A stretch of DNA of 64,000 bases. Origin: Saprospiraceae bacterium (GTDB lineage Bacteria > Bacteroidota > Bacteroidia > Chitinophagales > Saprospiraceae). The notes under the pieces are model-generated. The model was not told the origin of the DNA. It did not search any database and saw only the letters and a program-made list of their open reading frames with translations. Position numbers and translations under genes: made by a program. Shown one piece after another: positions 52,507 to 61,600 of this stretch. How positions within the stretch are numbered: the stretch's first letter is position 1; the number at the start of each line of letters is the position of its first letter. The DNA lies in assembly GCA_958295895.1 (NCBI GenBank), contig CATQHI010000006.1:62001-126000 (forward strand), written 5' to 3'.

Positions 52507-53959
52507 ATGAGAACCTACTACATCATCGCGCTTTGCCTACTACTCAGCACCTGCGTGCGCGCCCAAAACGACTACCAGCTGTTCCGGCCGGGGGTGCAGT
52601 ACCTGTACGAGGACCCGGGATATAGCAATAATCCTTACCAGATCTCTTCGCAATACTACGGCGTGCGGGTGGATAGTATGGGCTGCTACGAGCTTTACAG
52701 CACCGTAGAGGGAGGGGATGCAGGGTTGCCGACTACCTGTCTATTCGAGCGACCATCTCCCTTTGGCTATAGCATCTGCCAGACGGCGGATAGTACGGTG
52801 ATGGACTTCGATGATAATGACCCCTTTGTCCTTTATCAATCGGCAACGGTTGGGGCGCGGTGGCGCGCCTACGATGGAGGTATCGGTATCACGGCCGAAG
52901 TGCTTTCCGTAGATACAGTATCAGTACTTGGCTTGCCTGACTCAGTCAAAACCATCGGCTTTTTTGCCAACGATACCGCATCTATCGGGGAGCAAGTCCG
53001 CATCAGCCAGCGCTATGGGCTGCTCGAGGCCCCGCGCTTCTATAATTTCCCCTTTGAGCGGTCCGCCCTGCGGCTGGCAGGAATGAGTGAGCCTGCTGTA
53101 GGAGTACAACTGCCGGACGAGTCTGCTTACGGATTAGCAGCGGTGGGCGATACCTTCCAGATCGAAACGTACAACGCACGTCTACCGCCCTTTGGAATAT
53201 CGGATCGCTCCGATCGCACCTTCACCACCTTTACCGTTCTTGAGGTTGATACTTCCGACGGGGAGGTTTATCGGTACCGGGCGCAGGGTACTTTTTACGA
53301 GTACCTAGACGGCTACCAGGCTACGGCGACCGATTCGGTCTTTGACTTCACGGCGCTTCGGCTACCGGAAGAGCTGCGGGGAGTTCAGCCCGGTCAGGCG
53401 GTACCCACTACTACCGGCGACAGTAGCTCGCTGTCGTTAGTCAAGCTGTATGAGGACGATTGCGGTCTACTACGCGTTCGGCTAAGTACGCCAGTACGCT
53501 TTGAGGAGGACGGCTGTGGCTCCGATGAATCTCAGGTGGACGGCGGCCCCGGCCCGGTATATACCACCGGGGTGCCGGTTTGGCTTGATAGCATTACATC
53601 CGTAGGTGGACCCTATCAGTCCATTCTCCGTTACTACAGTACAGTTGACCGGCAGTGCGGAACCCTGCTGGACCCCACAGATATAATTATCAGCGTACGC
53701 GAGTTTAATGCTGCCTTTGATGCCCAGTTCGAAGTCTTCCCCAACCCCACCAGCGGGCAGCTCAATGTACTGCTTCCCGGTACGGCCAGCTACCAAGTTA
53801 GGCTGTACAATCTGGCGGGGGTCGCAGGTGCAAAGCCAGTGGATGCGCGGTGGGAATCGGCAGTCACTGGCTACCGAAGCGTTGCCTGCGGGTAGCTACT
53901 TTCTGGTGGTATTTGAGCGGGGGCGTGCGGTGGGGCGGCGGCAAGTGGTGGTGCAGTAA
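52507..53959 (+). pseudogene. T9SS cargo paralogue, frameshifted inside the sorting domain
   Basis: From ATG 52507 (GTG 52498 also possible): signal peptide ending STCVRAQ, then QLFRPGVQYLYEDPGYSNNP, clearly a duplicate of the upstream gene. It stays aligned through VFPNPTSGQLNVLLPGTASY and YQVRLYNLAG. A run of five G at 53817-53821, where the paralogue has four, then shifts the frame, giving a premature stop at 53895. The other frame restores GSQVQSQWMRGGNRQSLATE and LPAGSYFLVVFERG, ending at 53959. Without the last 25 residues of the sorting domain, T9SS export should fail. A homopolymer error in the sequence is possible. Confidence 0.8.
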
Positions 53960-53982
53960 CTTCTATGTTTAAATGGCACACC

Positions 53983-55257
53983 ATGAGACTACCCCTTTTA
54001 TTACTGTGCCTACTACTCACGCTGCCGGGCCTCGCCCAGCATATCGTAACGGAAGATGTACCGCGTTACTACGCAGCGGTAGAAGCGATTCAAAGCGTAC
54101 AGGACTCCACCGAACAACTACGGCTCCTAGACTCCCTGTTCCTGAGCCCGGCCACGCCAGGCCAACGCGCCATAATGGAGGCCCGCCAGTATACGGCGCA
54201 GGAGTACCTGGATAATATCCTGGCCTACCCCCGCTTCTGGGCCTCGCTGCGGCCGAATACGCTACGGATAGACTCCCTAGCCACGGCCATTCGTACCGGG
54301 GTTGATCAGCTCAAGAAGCGTTACCCCGAGTTACGGCCCACCGATATCTACTTTACGGTGGGGGGCTTCCGGTCGCCGGGTACCGTCATGGACGGCATGG
54401 CCCTGATCGGCAGCGAAATGGCTATGGCGGACGACCGTACGGATGTCTCGGAGTTTACCGGCCGGCACGAGCGGTTGCTTCCCTACTACGCAAGTAATCC
54501 GGTGAGGGAACTGGTATTCCTAAATCTTCATGAATACGTTCACACCCAGCAGGTACCCACCCTCGGAGATATTCTACTGGTCCAGACCATTTACGAAGGC
54601 ATCGCGGAGTTTCTAGCCACGCTTGCGCTGGAGCGAGCCAGTCCGACCCCCGCAATTGCCTACGGGCCTCTTCACACAGACTCTGTACGGCAGGCCTTCA
54701 TCCAGGACATGTTCGGTCTAAACTACAGCAACTGGCTCTGGAACAACAGCCGGGAAGACATCGCGATGGCCGATCTGGGCTACTACGTGGGCTACGCCAT
54801 GGCGGAGGGTTACTACCGGGCGGCGAACGACAAGGCAGCGGCTATCCGGGACCTACTAGCCATCGACTTTAGTGACCAAGCAGCAGTACTAGATTTCATC
54901 GATCGTACGGACTACTTCTCCGAACCGGTAGCGACCTACGACCGGCGACCCACGGTGACCCGTATGGAGCCCTTCGCTCCGGGCGATCAGCTGGAGGGGC
55001 CGGGGAAACAAACTGTTACCCTTTATTTCTCAGAACCAATGGATACCTCGAGGCGGGGATTCGATTACGGTCCGTTAGGAGAAGATTACGTGCTAAGCGT
55101 GAAAGAGGTAATTGGTTTTGCGAAAGATGGCAAGTCGTTCACCTTTACGGTGGCACCGGAAAAGGCCGGGCGCTACCAGGTGATGCCGAGTCAGCAATTT
55201 CAATCCTCCGCCGGCCTTTCGCTACGTCCTTACCTGATTGATCTTACCGTCCGCTAA
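53983..55257 (+). CDS. Putative exported zinc peptidase (DUF2268-like) with Ig-like C-terminus
   Basis: 424 residues from ATG 53983 (or 53965). Signal peptide LLLCLLLTLPGLAQ. LNLHEYVHTQQ (about 184-194) is an HExxH zinc motif, followed by LVQTIYEGIAEFLATLAL, whose EGIAE glutamate is the probable third ligand, as in gluzincins such as the DUF2268 group. The last 100 residues (VTRMEPFAPGDQLEGPGKQT, VTLYFSEPMD) resemble a Big_5-type Ig-like domain. It lies 23 nt after the T9SS paralogue pair, so they may be co-transcribed. It overlaps the convergent receptor gene by 4 nt. Confidence 0.65.
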   Translation: MRLPLLLLCLLLTLPGLAQHIVTEDVPRYYAAVEAIQSVQDSTEQLRLLDSLFLSPATPGQRAIMEARQYTAQEYLDNILAYPRFWASLRPNTLRIDSLATAIRTGVDQLKKRYPELRPTDIYFTVGGFRSPGTVMDGMALIGSEMAMADDRTDVSEFTGRHERLLPYYASNPVRELVFLNLHEYVHTQQVPTLGDILLVQTIYEGIAEFLATLALERASPTPAIAYGPLHTDSVRQAFIQDMFGLNYSNWLWNNSREDIAMADLGYYVGYAMAEGYYRAANDKAAAIRDLLAIDFSDQAAVLDFIDRTDYFSEPVATYDRRPTVTRMEPFAPGDQLEGPGKQTVTLYFSEPMDTSRRGFDYGPLGEDYVLSVKEVIGFAKDGKSFTFTVAPEKAGRYQVMPSQQFQSSAGLSLRPYLIDLTVR

Positions 55258-57734
55258 AAATCATCATCGCCACCCCCACCGTCGCCACGCCGGCCACCCT
55301 CACGGCGGTTCTCGCGGCCGAGCTGATTCAGGCTGTACTGGAAGCCTAGGTAGACAATGCGGCTCTCCCGCTGAAACTCACTGACGGTAGTGATACCGCC
55401 CGTTTCGGTGGTGAAGCTGTACCTGCGCTGGTTAAACAAATCAGTGACGCGTAGGGTAAGGGAGCCCCGGTCGTTGAGAATGTCCTTGCGAAAACCGAGG
55501 TCGAGACTCTGAATAGCCTCGATGCGCCCCTGCGGCCGTACCCCGGGCGAGCGGTAGAAGTAGGTGAACTGCATCTTGACGGCGGCCGGTAGCTCGTAGC
55601 TACCCTGGACGTTGCCGCTGGCCAGGTACCCGTTTTGGTCGATGTTCTCATCGTCGCTATTGCCGATGATCTCCGAGCGGTAGGCATTGCCGCTGAGGGT
55701 GAGGTCGAACTTCTCGGTGGGCCGGTAGGTAGCGATGATCTCGATGCCGTAGTCGCGCCCCCGGTCCAGATTGTCGCGGGTACTGAGCGAAACGCCCCCC
55801 TCCTGAATGCGGGTGATGCGGCTGATGATGTCGTTGAGCTGGCGGAAGTACACGCCCCCGGTAAAGGTGCCCTTGCCGTACTGCTGCTGCAGGTTGAGCT
55901 CGAAACTGTTGATTAGCTCCGGTAGGAGGAAGGGGTTACCCGCCCGTAGGTTGAAGGGGTCGCCGCGGTCCACGAAGGGATTGAGCTGGTACGACCGCGG
56001 CCGCTCGATGCGCCGGCTGTAGCTGGCCTGTAGGGTGGTCTTATCGCTGAACGCGTAGCCCGCGTAGATGCTGGGATACACCTTGAAGTAGTCGTTCTCG
56101 AAGGTCTCTACGTTGGGTTCCAGCAGGCGGCTGGTGGCGTAGACCTGCTCGGCACGCAGACCGGCGTTGAAGGTGATCCGGTCCACCTTGCCCCCGAAGG
56201 TGGCGTAGACGGCGTGCACGTCCTCGTCGTACCCGAACAGATTGCTCAGGCTGTCAACGGTAGCGAAGGCGTTGTTACGGAACAACTGAAAGTCGGCGTC
56301 CTCCTCCAACCGCTGGATGGTCGAGCGCCAGCCCGTAGTCAGCTTGAAGTCCTCGCCGAAGGTCTGCTCGTAATCGAGCTGCCCCAGGTACTGGGTACGT
56401 CCCTCCAGGGCGGGCGAGCGCTGGCGGTCGGTACTGAGTTGGGTACCGAAGGGGTCGAAAATGATCTCGTCGTAGTTTTCGATCTCCTCCTCGTCGTTGA
56501 CGCTGTACTGAAATTGGGCGGAGAGGCTGCGTCCCTCCTTCGCAAAGGAGGTAGTGTAATTGGCCTGGATCTCGTAGTCGGTCTCCTCACCGGGCTCGGT
56601 CTCGGTGCGTTCCTGGGTGCGGTCCAGCTGGCCCTCGCTATTGAAGAAATTAGTGGTGCGTAGGTTGTTGTTGTCGCCGCTTTCGAGCTGTAGGTTACCC
56701 TGTAGACCAATTACACCGCGCTTACCGACGCTGTACTCCGTGCCCAGTTTGAATAGCTGCGACTGCCGCAGCCGGTCTCCCTCGAAGTTGAAGTAGCGGC
56801 TGAAGGTCGAGTCCCCTAGCGTCCCCTGCTGCTCGCGAAATCCGCGGAAGAACCGCTCGTCGTAGCGCGCCGCCACCCCGGCAAAGGAGTTGAACTTGCC
56901 CTTGCGCCAGTTCAGGTCTACATTGCCGTCGTACTTATTACCCGTGCCGGCATTGAGGTTGACCGATACGTTGAAGCCATCGTCCTGCTTCTTTTTCAAC
57001 ACGATATTGATGATACCGGCCGTACCCTCGGGGTCGAAGGCCGCCCCTGGGTTGGTGATTACCTCGACCCGTTCGATGCTGGCCGAGGGCAGTGACTTTA
57101 GGTAGGTAGCCGGGTCGGTACCGACCAGTCCGCTGGGCCGTCCGTTGATCAGGAAACGTACCCCACCGCTACCCCGCAGGCTTACGTTACCCTCCAGATC
57201 GACGTTGATGCCGGGGATTTGGCGCAGCAGGTCTTCGGCCGAGCCGCCGCTAGCCGCCACGCTCTTCTCTACGTTAAAGCTCTTGCGGTCGAGGCCGAGC
57301 TCCATGATGGCCCGTTCGGCGGTAACGGTGACCTCTTCGAGATCCGTGGCACCCCCCGCGTTGAGGTCGATCTCGCCCACCCGTAGGTAGCGTTCGGAGT
57401 CGTTGAGCTCCAGCATCATCTCCTCGCCCTCGTAGCCGATGAAGGTAACCTCCAGGCGGTAGTCGCCGTAGGGCAGGTCCTTGATCTGGAAGTTGCCGTC
57501 GATGTCGCTGGTGGTACCGCTCACGAGCTCGCCGTCGGCCACCGTATAGATAGCAATGTTGGCAAATCCAACCGGTTCTTCGGTGCCGGCATCTTTGAGT
57601 TGTCCGCCCACGCCACCCGTATTCGGGGCCAGGGTAGGCGCATCCGTTTGGGCGTGTAAGCTGGTGCTCCACGAAGCCTGGGGGAGGGGCCCTAGGGTGA
57701 AGTACAGGAGCAGAGCGGTATAAACTAACTTCAT
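55254..57734 (-). CDS. TonB-dependent receptor (outer-membrane beta-barrel family)
   Basis: 826 residues from ATG 57734; the longer frame to 57809 is not supported. Signal peptide ends ...STSLHAQ. A CarboxypepD_reg-like domain (GVGGQLKDAGTEEPVGFANI through VTFIGYEGEEMMLEL, about 35-115), a plug (SAEDLLRQIPGINVDLEGNV, IERVEVITNPGAAFDPEGTA) and a barrel follow, then a Gly/Asp/Arg tail GRRGDGGGGDDDF that replaces the usual terminal aromatic strand. Such receptors (OMP_b-brl_3 type) import an unknown ligand. The 5' codons closely resemble the 5' codons of the T9SS gene at 50999. Confidence 0.88.
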   Translation of the reverse strand: MKLVYTALLLYFTLGPLPQASWSTSLHAQTDAPTLAPNTGGVGGQLKDAGTEEPVGFANIAIYTVADGELVSGTTSDIDGNFQIKDLPYGDYRLEVTFIGYEGEEMMLELNDSERYLRVGEIDLNAGGATDLEEVTVTAERAIMELGLDRKSFNVEKSVAASGGSAEDLLRQIPGINVDLEGNVSLRGSGGVRFLINGRPSGLVGTDPATYLKSLPSASIERVEVITNPGAAFDPEGTAGIINIVLKKKQDDGFNVSVNLNAGTGNKYDGNVDLNWRKGKFNSFAGVAARYDERFFRGFREQQGTLGDSTFSRYFNFEGDRLRQSQLFKLGTEYSVGKRGVIGLQGNLQLESGDNNNLRTTNFFNSEGQLDRTQERTETEPGEETDYEIQANYTTSFAKEGRSLSAQFQYSVNDEEEIENYDEIIFDPFGTQLSTDRQRSPALEGRTQYLGQLDYEQTFGEDFKLTTGWRSTIQRLEEDADFQLFRNNAFATVDSLSNLFGYDEDVHAVYATFGGKVDRITFNAGLRAEQVYATSRLLEPNVETFENDYFKVYPSIYAGYAFSDKTTLQASYSRRIERPRSYQLNPFVDRGDPFNLRAGNPFLLPELINSFELNLQQQYGKGTFTGGVYFRQLNDIISRITRIQEGGVSLSTRDNLDRGRDYGIEIIATYRPTEKFDLTLSGNAYRSEIIGNSDDENIDQNGYLASGNVQGSYELPAAVKMQFTYFYRSPGVRPQGRIEAIQSLDLGFRKDILNDRGSLTLRVTDLFNQRRYSFTTETGGITTVSEFQRESRIVYLGFQYSLNQLGRENRREGGRRGDGGGGDDDF

Positions 57735-57878
57735 AAGATGACCTCTTAGGGTGTATACCTGAAACGTGGTACCACACCCACCGTTCGTCCGAACCGTAGA
57801 GCGTATCACCCGAACCGTCGATCAATTGCCCCCGTCACCCCGAACGAACCCCGCCCCACCCATCCGGTTATCCCCACC

Positions 57879-58418
57879 ATGCCCACCTTTAGTAATTCCG
57901 CCGTAGCCGCCGCCTTTGCCGATCCGGGCGGTTCCTTCGCCGGTACGGACCTTCGTATCACCCTGCCGCTCACCCGTGCCCTACTAAATGAAGTCCTTGC
58001 CGCTCGCCCGGGTGGTACCCCCGTCAGTGAGCTTTACCTAGACCCCGAGGCGGGGAACAAGTTTCGCGTACACCTAGCGGCAGCTGCCCCGATCATCGGT
58101 CGCGTCGCGCGCCGCATTACCCTGGTGCCCGGCCCCGCGGTGAGCTTTCCGGAGCAGCCGTGGCTACAGTTTGCGATTACCGATGGACTTAAATTCCTCG
58201 ACAGACCCCTCATCAATTTGGTACAGACGCTGGTCGAGTCGCGCCTGCCCCGCGGCGTGGATATCAACAGTAGCCTGATCCGGATCCACGTACCCGCTCT
58301 GCTGACCCATCTCGGGTACCAGCAGTTCGTGCCGCTACTACACCGCGTGCACCTGACCAGCGAGGCCAATCGCCTGCTGCTCAATCTCCATCTCCTTGCC
58401 CAACCCCAACAAGTCTAA
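57879..58418 (+). CDS. Hypothetical protein (179 aa)
   Basis: Not recognised. Soluble, mostly helical-looking, with FRVHLAAAAPIIGRVARRIT, GLKFLDRPLINLVQTLVESR and a Leu-rich end (HRVHLTSEANRLLLNLHLLA). No signal peptide or membrane helix. The next gene begins 4 nt after its stop, so the pair is surely co-transcribed. The codon use is like that of the neighbours, so it is a resident gene. Confidence 0.55.
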   Translation: MPTFSNSAVAAAFADPGGSFAGTDLRITLPLTRALLNEVLAARPGGTPVSELYLDPEAGNKFRVHLAAAAPIIGRVARRITLVPGPAVSFPEQPWLQFAITDGLKFLDRPLINLVQTLVESRLPRGVDINSSLIRIHVPALLTHLGYQQFVPLLHRVHLTSEANRLLLNLHLLAQPQQV

Positions 58419-58421
58419 GCC

Positions 58422-58715
58422 ATGCATCCCGTACTCCAGCACCTCATCGACACTGATTTTTCCGACCTCCAGGGCAGCTCCGTCGAGGGGCAGTTCGCGG
58501 TCACCGACGAGCTGGTCAACCTGGGCCTGCACGAACTCGTCAGCCAGCTCACTAAGCCTGCCTCGTCCACGTCTACTGCACCTGCGGCCCCGGCAGGAGA
58601 TAAAACCACTGTACTGCCCGATACGAAACTACTACTACGAAAGGTAAAATTTGAGCAGCTGCGGTACCGAACGGAGGCGGGGCGGACGGTGTTGGAGATA
58701 AAGGCCGGGATGTAG
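58422..58715 (+). CDS. Hypothetical protein (97 aa)
   Basis: Not recognised. MHPVLQHLIDTDFSDLQGSS, then TDELVNLGLHELVSQLTKPA, a Ser/Thr/Ala/Pro linker (about 48-60) and a basic C-terminal block KLLLRKVKFEQLRYRTEAGR. The linker codons carry an exact copy of the 16-mer repeat. It follows the 179-aa gene after 3 nt and is followed by the rpsU promoter. Possibly a two-subunit system with the upstream protein; nothing more can be said. Confidence 0.5.
   Translation: MHPVLQHLIDTDFSDLQGSSVEGQFAVTDELVNLGLHELVSQLTKPASSTSTAPAAPAGDKTTVLPDTKLLLRKVKFEQLRYRTEAGRTVLEIKAGM
58577..58592 (+). repeat. TGCACCTGCGGCCCCG 16-mer inside a coding sequence
   Basis: Exact copy in the linker region of the 97-aa hypothetical gene, read there as APAAP-type codons. 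Confidence 0.7.
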
Positions 58716-58719
58716 GGGC

Positions 58720-58750
58720 TTGCACGTCTGCGCGCCGCTTCGTACCTTTG
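58720..58750 (+). promoter_or_regulatory. rpsU promoter
   Basis: TTG (58720-58722) at -33 and TACCTTTG (58743-58750) at -7 with 20 nt between, matching the Bacteroidota consensus. It contains the block GCCGCTTCGTACCTT shared with the fabI and lutA-like upstream regions. The start codon is 31 nt further. Confidence 0.75.
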
Positions 58751-58780
58751 CGCTCCAAATCAAAAAATTATGACCGCTTA

Positions 58781-58969
58781 ATGCTAATTATCAACGTACG
58801 TGAGGGCGAGAACATCGACCGCGCCCTGAAGCGCTACAAGCGCAAATCCATCAATACCCGCGTGATCCGTGAATTGCGCAACCGCCGCGAATTCACCAAG
58901 CCCAGCGTGAAGCGCCGCAAGGAAAAACTGAAGGCAGAATACCGCCTGGAAAAGTACGGTGAGCGTTAG
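58781..58969 (+). CDS. rpsU: 30S ribosomal protein S21
   Basis: 62 residues from ATG 58781; the longer frame from 58748 would start inside the promoter. The typical S21 sequence is seen: NVREGENIDRALKRYKRKS and the basic C-terminal KPSVKRRKEKLKAEYRLEKY. It is part of the small subunit, near the anti-Shine-Dalgarno end of 16S rRNA. In Bacteroidota S21 and its neighbours are thought to occlude the anti-SD, which fits the lack of strong Shine-Dalgarno sites seen in this window. The upstream ATCAAAAAATTATGACC is AT-rich, as usual for such leaders. A strong terminator follows. Confidence 0.95.
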   Translation: MLIINVREGENIDRALKRYKRKSINTRVIRELRNRREFTKPSVKRRKEKLKAEYRLEKYGER

Positions 58970-58998
58970 GCTAGCCCTGACTTCCGAAACCGGAAATA

Positions 58999-59036
58999 AC
59001 GAACGGCCCGTGGAACTGACCCCGCGGGCCGTTCGT
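58999..59036 (+). terminator. rpsU terminator hairpin
   Basis: ACGAACGGCCCG (58999-59010) pairs perfectly over 12 bp with CGGGCCGTTCGT (59025-59036), loop 14 nt, 29 nt after the rpsU stop. Confidence 0.75.
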
Positions 59037-59049
59037 ACGTTACCCCTCT

Positions 59050-60612
59050 ATGACCGCCAACCCCGAGAACGCCCTGCGCGCCCGCACCGAAGCCCTGCTG
59101 GAAGCCCTTACCGCCGGGCTTTATGAGCGCGACCGCGCCATGGGACTGACCCTGCTGACGGCCGTTGCGGGGGAAAGCATCTTTCTGCTCGGCCCTCCCG
59201 GGGTGGGCAAGAGCCTGATTGCCCGCCGGCTTAAGTATGCCTTCCGCGATGGGGTGAGCTTCGAGTACCTGATGTCGAAGTTCTCTACGCCGGATGAGGT
59301 GTTCGGCCCCATCTCGATCAAAAAACTACGCGACGAGGACAAGTACGAGCGCCTCACCGACCGCTACCTGCCGGGAGCTAATATCGTGTTCCTCGACGAG
59401 ATCTGGAAGGCCGGCCCCGCCATCCAGAACGCCCTACTGACCATCCTGAACGAGAAGATCTACCGCAACGGGGAGGAGGACATGAAGGTCGATATCCGCG
59501 GCATCATCACGGCCAGCAACGAACTGCCGCCGCGCTCGGCCAACCTGGCTCCGATCTGGGACCGCTTCCTGGTCCGCTTGGAACTGGGCAAGATCAGCCA
59601 GTACCAGAACTTCGTCAAGATGGTGGTCGATACCCAGGATGTCTACGAAGACAACATCGCCACCACCACCAAGCTCTCCGAAGAGGAGCTCGACCGCTGG
59701 AGCACCGAAATCGACGCCATCGAGGTGCCCGCCGAGGTGCTTAATACGCTCCAGCTTTTACTGTACAAGATCGAGCAATACAATGCCCAGCCCAATAACG
59801 CGCCCAGTCAGCTGCTGATCTACGACCGGCGCTGGAAAAAGGCCGTCCGCCTGCTACGCGCCTCGGCCTTCCTCCACGGCCGCGACCGTGTCAACCTGAT
59901 GGACTGCTTCCTACTCGAGCACTGCCTCTGGAACTCCCCCGAGCAGCGGGAGGTAGTCCGCGAGATGATCGTCGATGCGGTGCGCAAGCATGGCTACTCC
60001 GTGGCGGTCAATCTGTCGAGTCTAAAGAAGGAGGTGCGGGAATTCGAGTCCGACGTGCGCGAGGAGACCCGCATCAAACTGGTGCAGGAGGAGGAGCAAC
60101 TGCTGCCGGTACAGGAGAGCTACTACGAGCTGGAGAAGGACCTGAGTCAGTTCCGCGGCGTGCTGGTCACCATTGAGCAATTTCGGGGGCTGAGCGACCG
60201 GGAGTTCAGCAGCGTCAATTTTTACGACGAGGAGAAGAACCTGGTCAACCGTATTCGGGGTCGGAAGGGGCCACGGGAGAATACCATCGAGGTCAATTTC
60301 AACGGCACCGATACGGTCTTCAGGCTCAAGACGCACCTGGTGGAGCGGCAGGAGGTGATCCGCAAGACGCCCCACCGTATTCTACAAGAGTTTTGGGATG
60401 AACGGACGGAGCGCCTGCGGAGCTACATCGAGCAGCAACTGGTGGGTATTCGGGAGCAGGGGCCGGATGAGCTGCGGGGTATTGAGGACCACCTGTTTGT
60501 GGATGGAGCCTTCGCTACGGTGGTGTCGGCGAACCTCGAGGAGGTGCGCGATGCGCTGGAAGATCTGCTGCTACGGCTGGAGAAGCTGCACTTCGAGTAT
60601 GCCGGGGGGTAA
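59050..60612 (+). CDS. MoxR-type AAA+ ATPase, RavA-like
   Basis: 520 residues. Walker [17 protein letters not shown] (about 50-65), Walker B IVFLDEIWKAGPAIQNALL (about 113-131), sensor 1 region IITASNELPPRS, then a long C-terminal part with LARA-like beta and coiled segments (VREFESDVREETRIKLVQEE). RavA works as a hexameric chaperone with the VWA protein ViaA, which is normally encoded next to it. No VWA gene follows here; the next gene is lutA-like. Cytoplasmic. Its start, 13 nt after the rpsU terminator, has no obvious own promoter. Confidence 0.83.
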   Translation: MTANPENALRARTEALLEALTAGLYERDRAMGLTLLTAVAGESIFLLGPPGVGKSLIARRLKYAFRDGVSFEYLMSKFSTPDEVFGPISIKKLRDEDKYERLTDRYLPGANIVFLDEIWKAGPAIQNALLTILNEKIYRNGEEDMKVDIRGIITASNELPPRSANLAPIWDRFLVRLELGKISQYQNFVKMVVDTQDVYEDNIATTTKLSEEELDRWSTEIDAIEVPAEVLNTLQLLLYKIEQYNAQPNNAPSQLLIYDRRWKKAVRLLRASAFLHGRDRVNLMDCFLLEHCLWNSPEQREVVREMIVDAVRKHGYSVAVNLSSLKKEVREFESDVREETRIKLVQEEEQLLPVQESYYELEKDLSQFRGVLVTIEQFRGLSDREFSSVNFYDEEKNLVNRIRGRKGPRENTIEVNFNGTDTVFRLKTHLVERQEVIRKTPHRILQEFWDERTERLRSYIEQQLVGIREQGPDELRGIEDHLFVDGAFATVVSANLEEVRDALEDLLLRLEKLHFEYAGG

Positions 60613-60615
60613 GAA

Positions 60616-60713
60616 GCTGCCTCCGGCAGCGCTGTTCCGCGCAGTCTACGACTGCGCAGACGCCGCGACTACAAGTCGCGTTGCACAGCGCGGCCGGAGG
60701 CCGCATCGTACCT
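60616..60713 (+). repeat. Array of four mini-hairpins before the lutA-like gene
   Basis: GCTGCC-TCC-GGCAGC (60616-60630), GCGCAGT-CTACG-ACTGCGC (60639-60657), CGCGACT-ACA-AGTCGCG (60664-60680) and GCGGCC-GGA-GGCCGC (60690-60704) are four perfect hairpins in 89 nt. GCCGCATCGTACCTT (about 60699-60713) follows, with a -7-like TACCTTAG, 7-11 nt before the ATG. Confidence 0.7.
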
Positions 60714-60719
60714 TAGAGT

Positions 60720-61481
60720 ATGACCGTCGCCTTATTCATCCCCTGCTACATCGATCAGTTCTACCCCAAAGCCGGCATGGCCACCCTCCAACTGCTCGAG
60801 AAGGTAGGCTGCACCGTCACCTACCCCCGCCAGCAAACCTGCTGCGGTCAGCCCCTCGCCAACAGCGGTATGGAGCAGGAAGCTAAGTCCATCTACGCGC
60901 ACTACGTCGAAACCTTCAGCCAGTATGAATACATCGTGTGCCCCTCGGGCAGCTGTGTGCACCACGTAAATAGCCACTACGATATACTAGACCAGAACGA
61001 GGCGGTGCGGTCTGTTCGCGAACGCACCTTCGAGCTCGCCGATTTCCTAATCAACGTAGTAGGTGTAGAATCGCTCGATGCTCAGTTCGAGGCCCGGGTC
61101 GGTATTCACAACAGCTGCCACGGACTACGGGGCCTCCGCCTAGGCCACGGCTCCGAGCGCGTGGGCGCCGACTTCAGCTACTACCGTTACCTACTCGGTA
61201 TGGTCGAGGGTGTAGAGCTTGTGCCCCTAGACCGGGTGGATGAGTGCTGCGGCTTCGGCGGCACCTTCAGCGTCAATCAGCCGGAGCTCTCGACGAAGAT
61301 GGGCCGCGACCGCCTGGCTGATCACCTGCGTAACGGCACCGAGGTGATCACGAGTGGGGATATGAGCTGCCTGATGCATATGGAGGGGCTGATTCGGCGG
61401 GAGCAGTTGCCGCTGCGGGTAATGCACGTGGCGGAGATCCTGAATAGCCGGGTTACCGCCGCCGGTGTGACTTCCCGTTAG
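60720..61481 (+). CDS. LutA/YkgE-like (Fe-S)-binding protein, lactate utilisation type
   Basis: 253 residues. Two cysteine-rich CCG domains: QQTCCGQPLANSG (about 38-50, with CPSGSC at about 77-82) and VDECCGFGGTFSVNQPELST (about 173-192, with the upstream HNSCH at about 130-134). In LutABC or GlcF-like complexes these cysteines hold Fe-S clusters that carry electrons from L-lactate or glycolate oxidation to quinone. No lutB or lutC gene is adjacent, so partners must lie elsewhere. Preceded by a four-hairpin array, followed by an inverted repeat and a convergent gene. Confidence 0.85.
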   Translation: MTVALFIPCYIDQFYPKAGMATLQLLEKVGCTVTYPRQQTCCGQPLANSGMEQEAKSIYAHYVETFSQYEYIVCPSGSCVHHVNSHYDILDQNEAVRSVRERTFELADFLINVVGVESLDAQFEARVGIHNSCHGLRGLRLGHGSERVGADFSYYRYLLGMVEGVELVPLDRVDECCGFGGTFSVNQPELSTKMGRDRLADHLRNGTEVITSGDMSCLMHMEGLIRREQLPLRVMHVAEILNSRVTAAGVTSR

Positions 61482-61493
61482 GACTGGATAACT

Positions 61494-61564
61494 ACCACAG
61501 AGAGCGCAGAGAACACAGAGGTGTACCTGAAGACGTCTCTGCGGCCCTCTGTGTACTCTGTGGT
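61494..61564. repeat. CCACAGAGG-type intergenic inverted repeat, copy 3
   Basis: ACCACAGAGAGCGCAGAG plus AACACAGAGG on the left; CTCTGCGGCCCTCTGTGTAC plus TCTGTGGT on the right. Same arm order as copy 1, again between convergent genes. Confidence 0.8.
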
Positions 61565-61600
61565 TTAAACCCAGCGCCGCCAGGCGCCTCCAACGTCAGC

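Noticed and set aside
53817-53895. Programmed ribosomal frameshift in the T9SS paralogue
   Set aside because: No slippery heptamer or downstream structure typical of such sites is evident; a homopolymer length change explains it.
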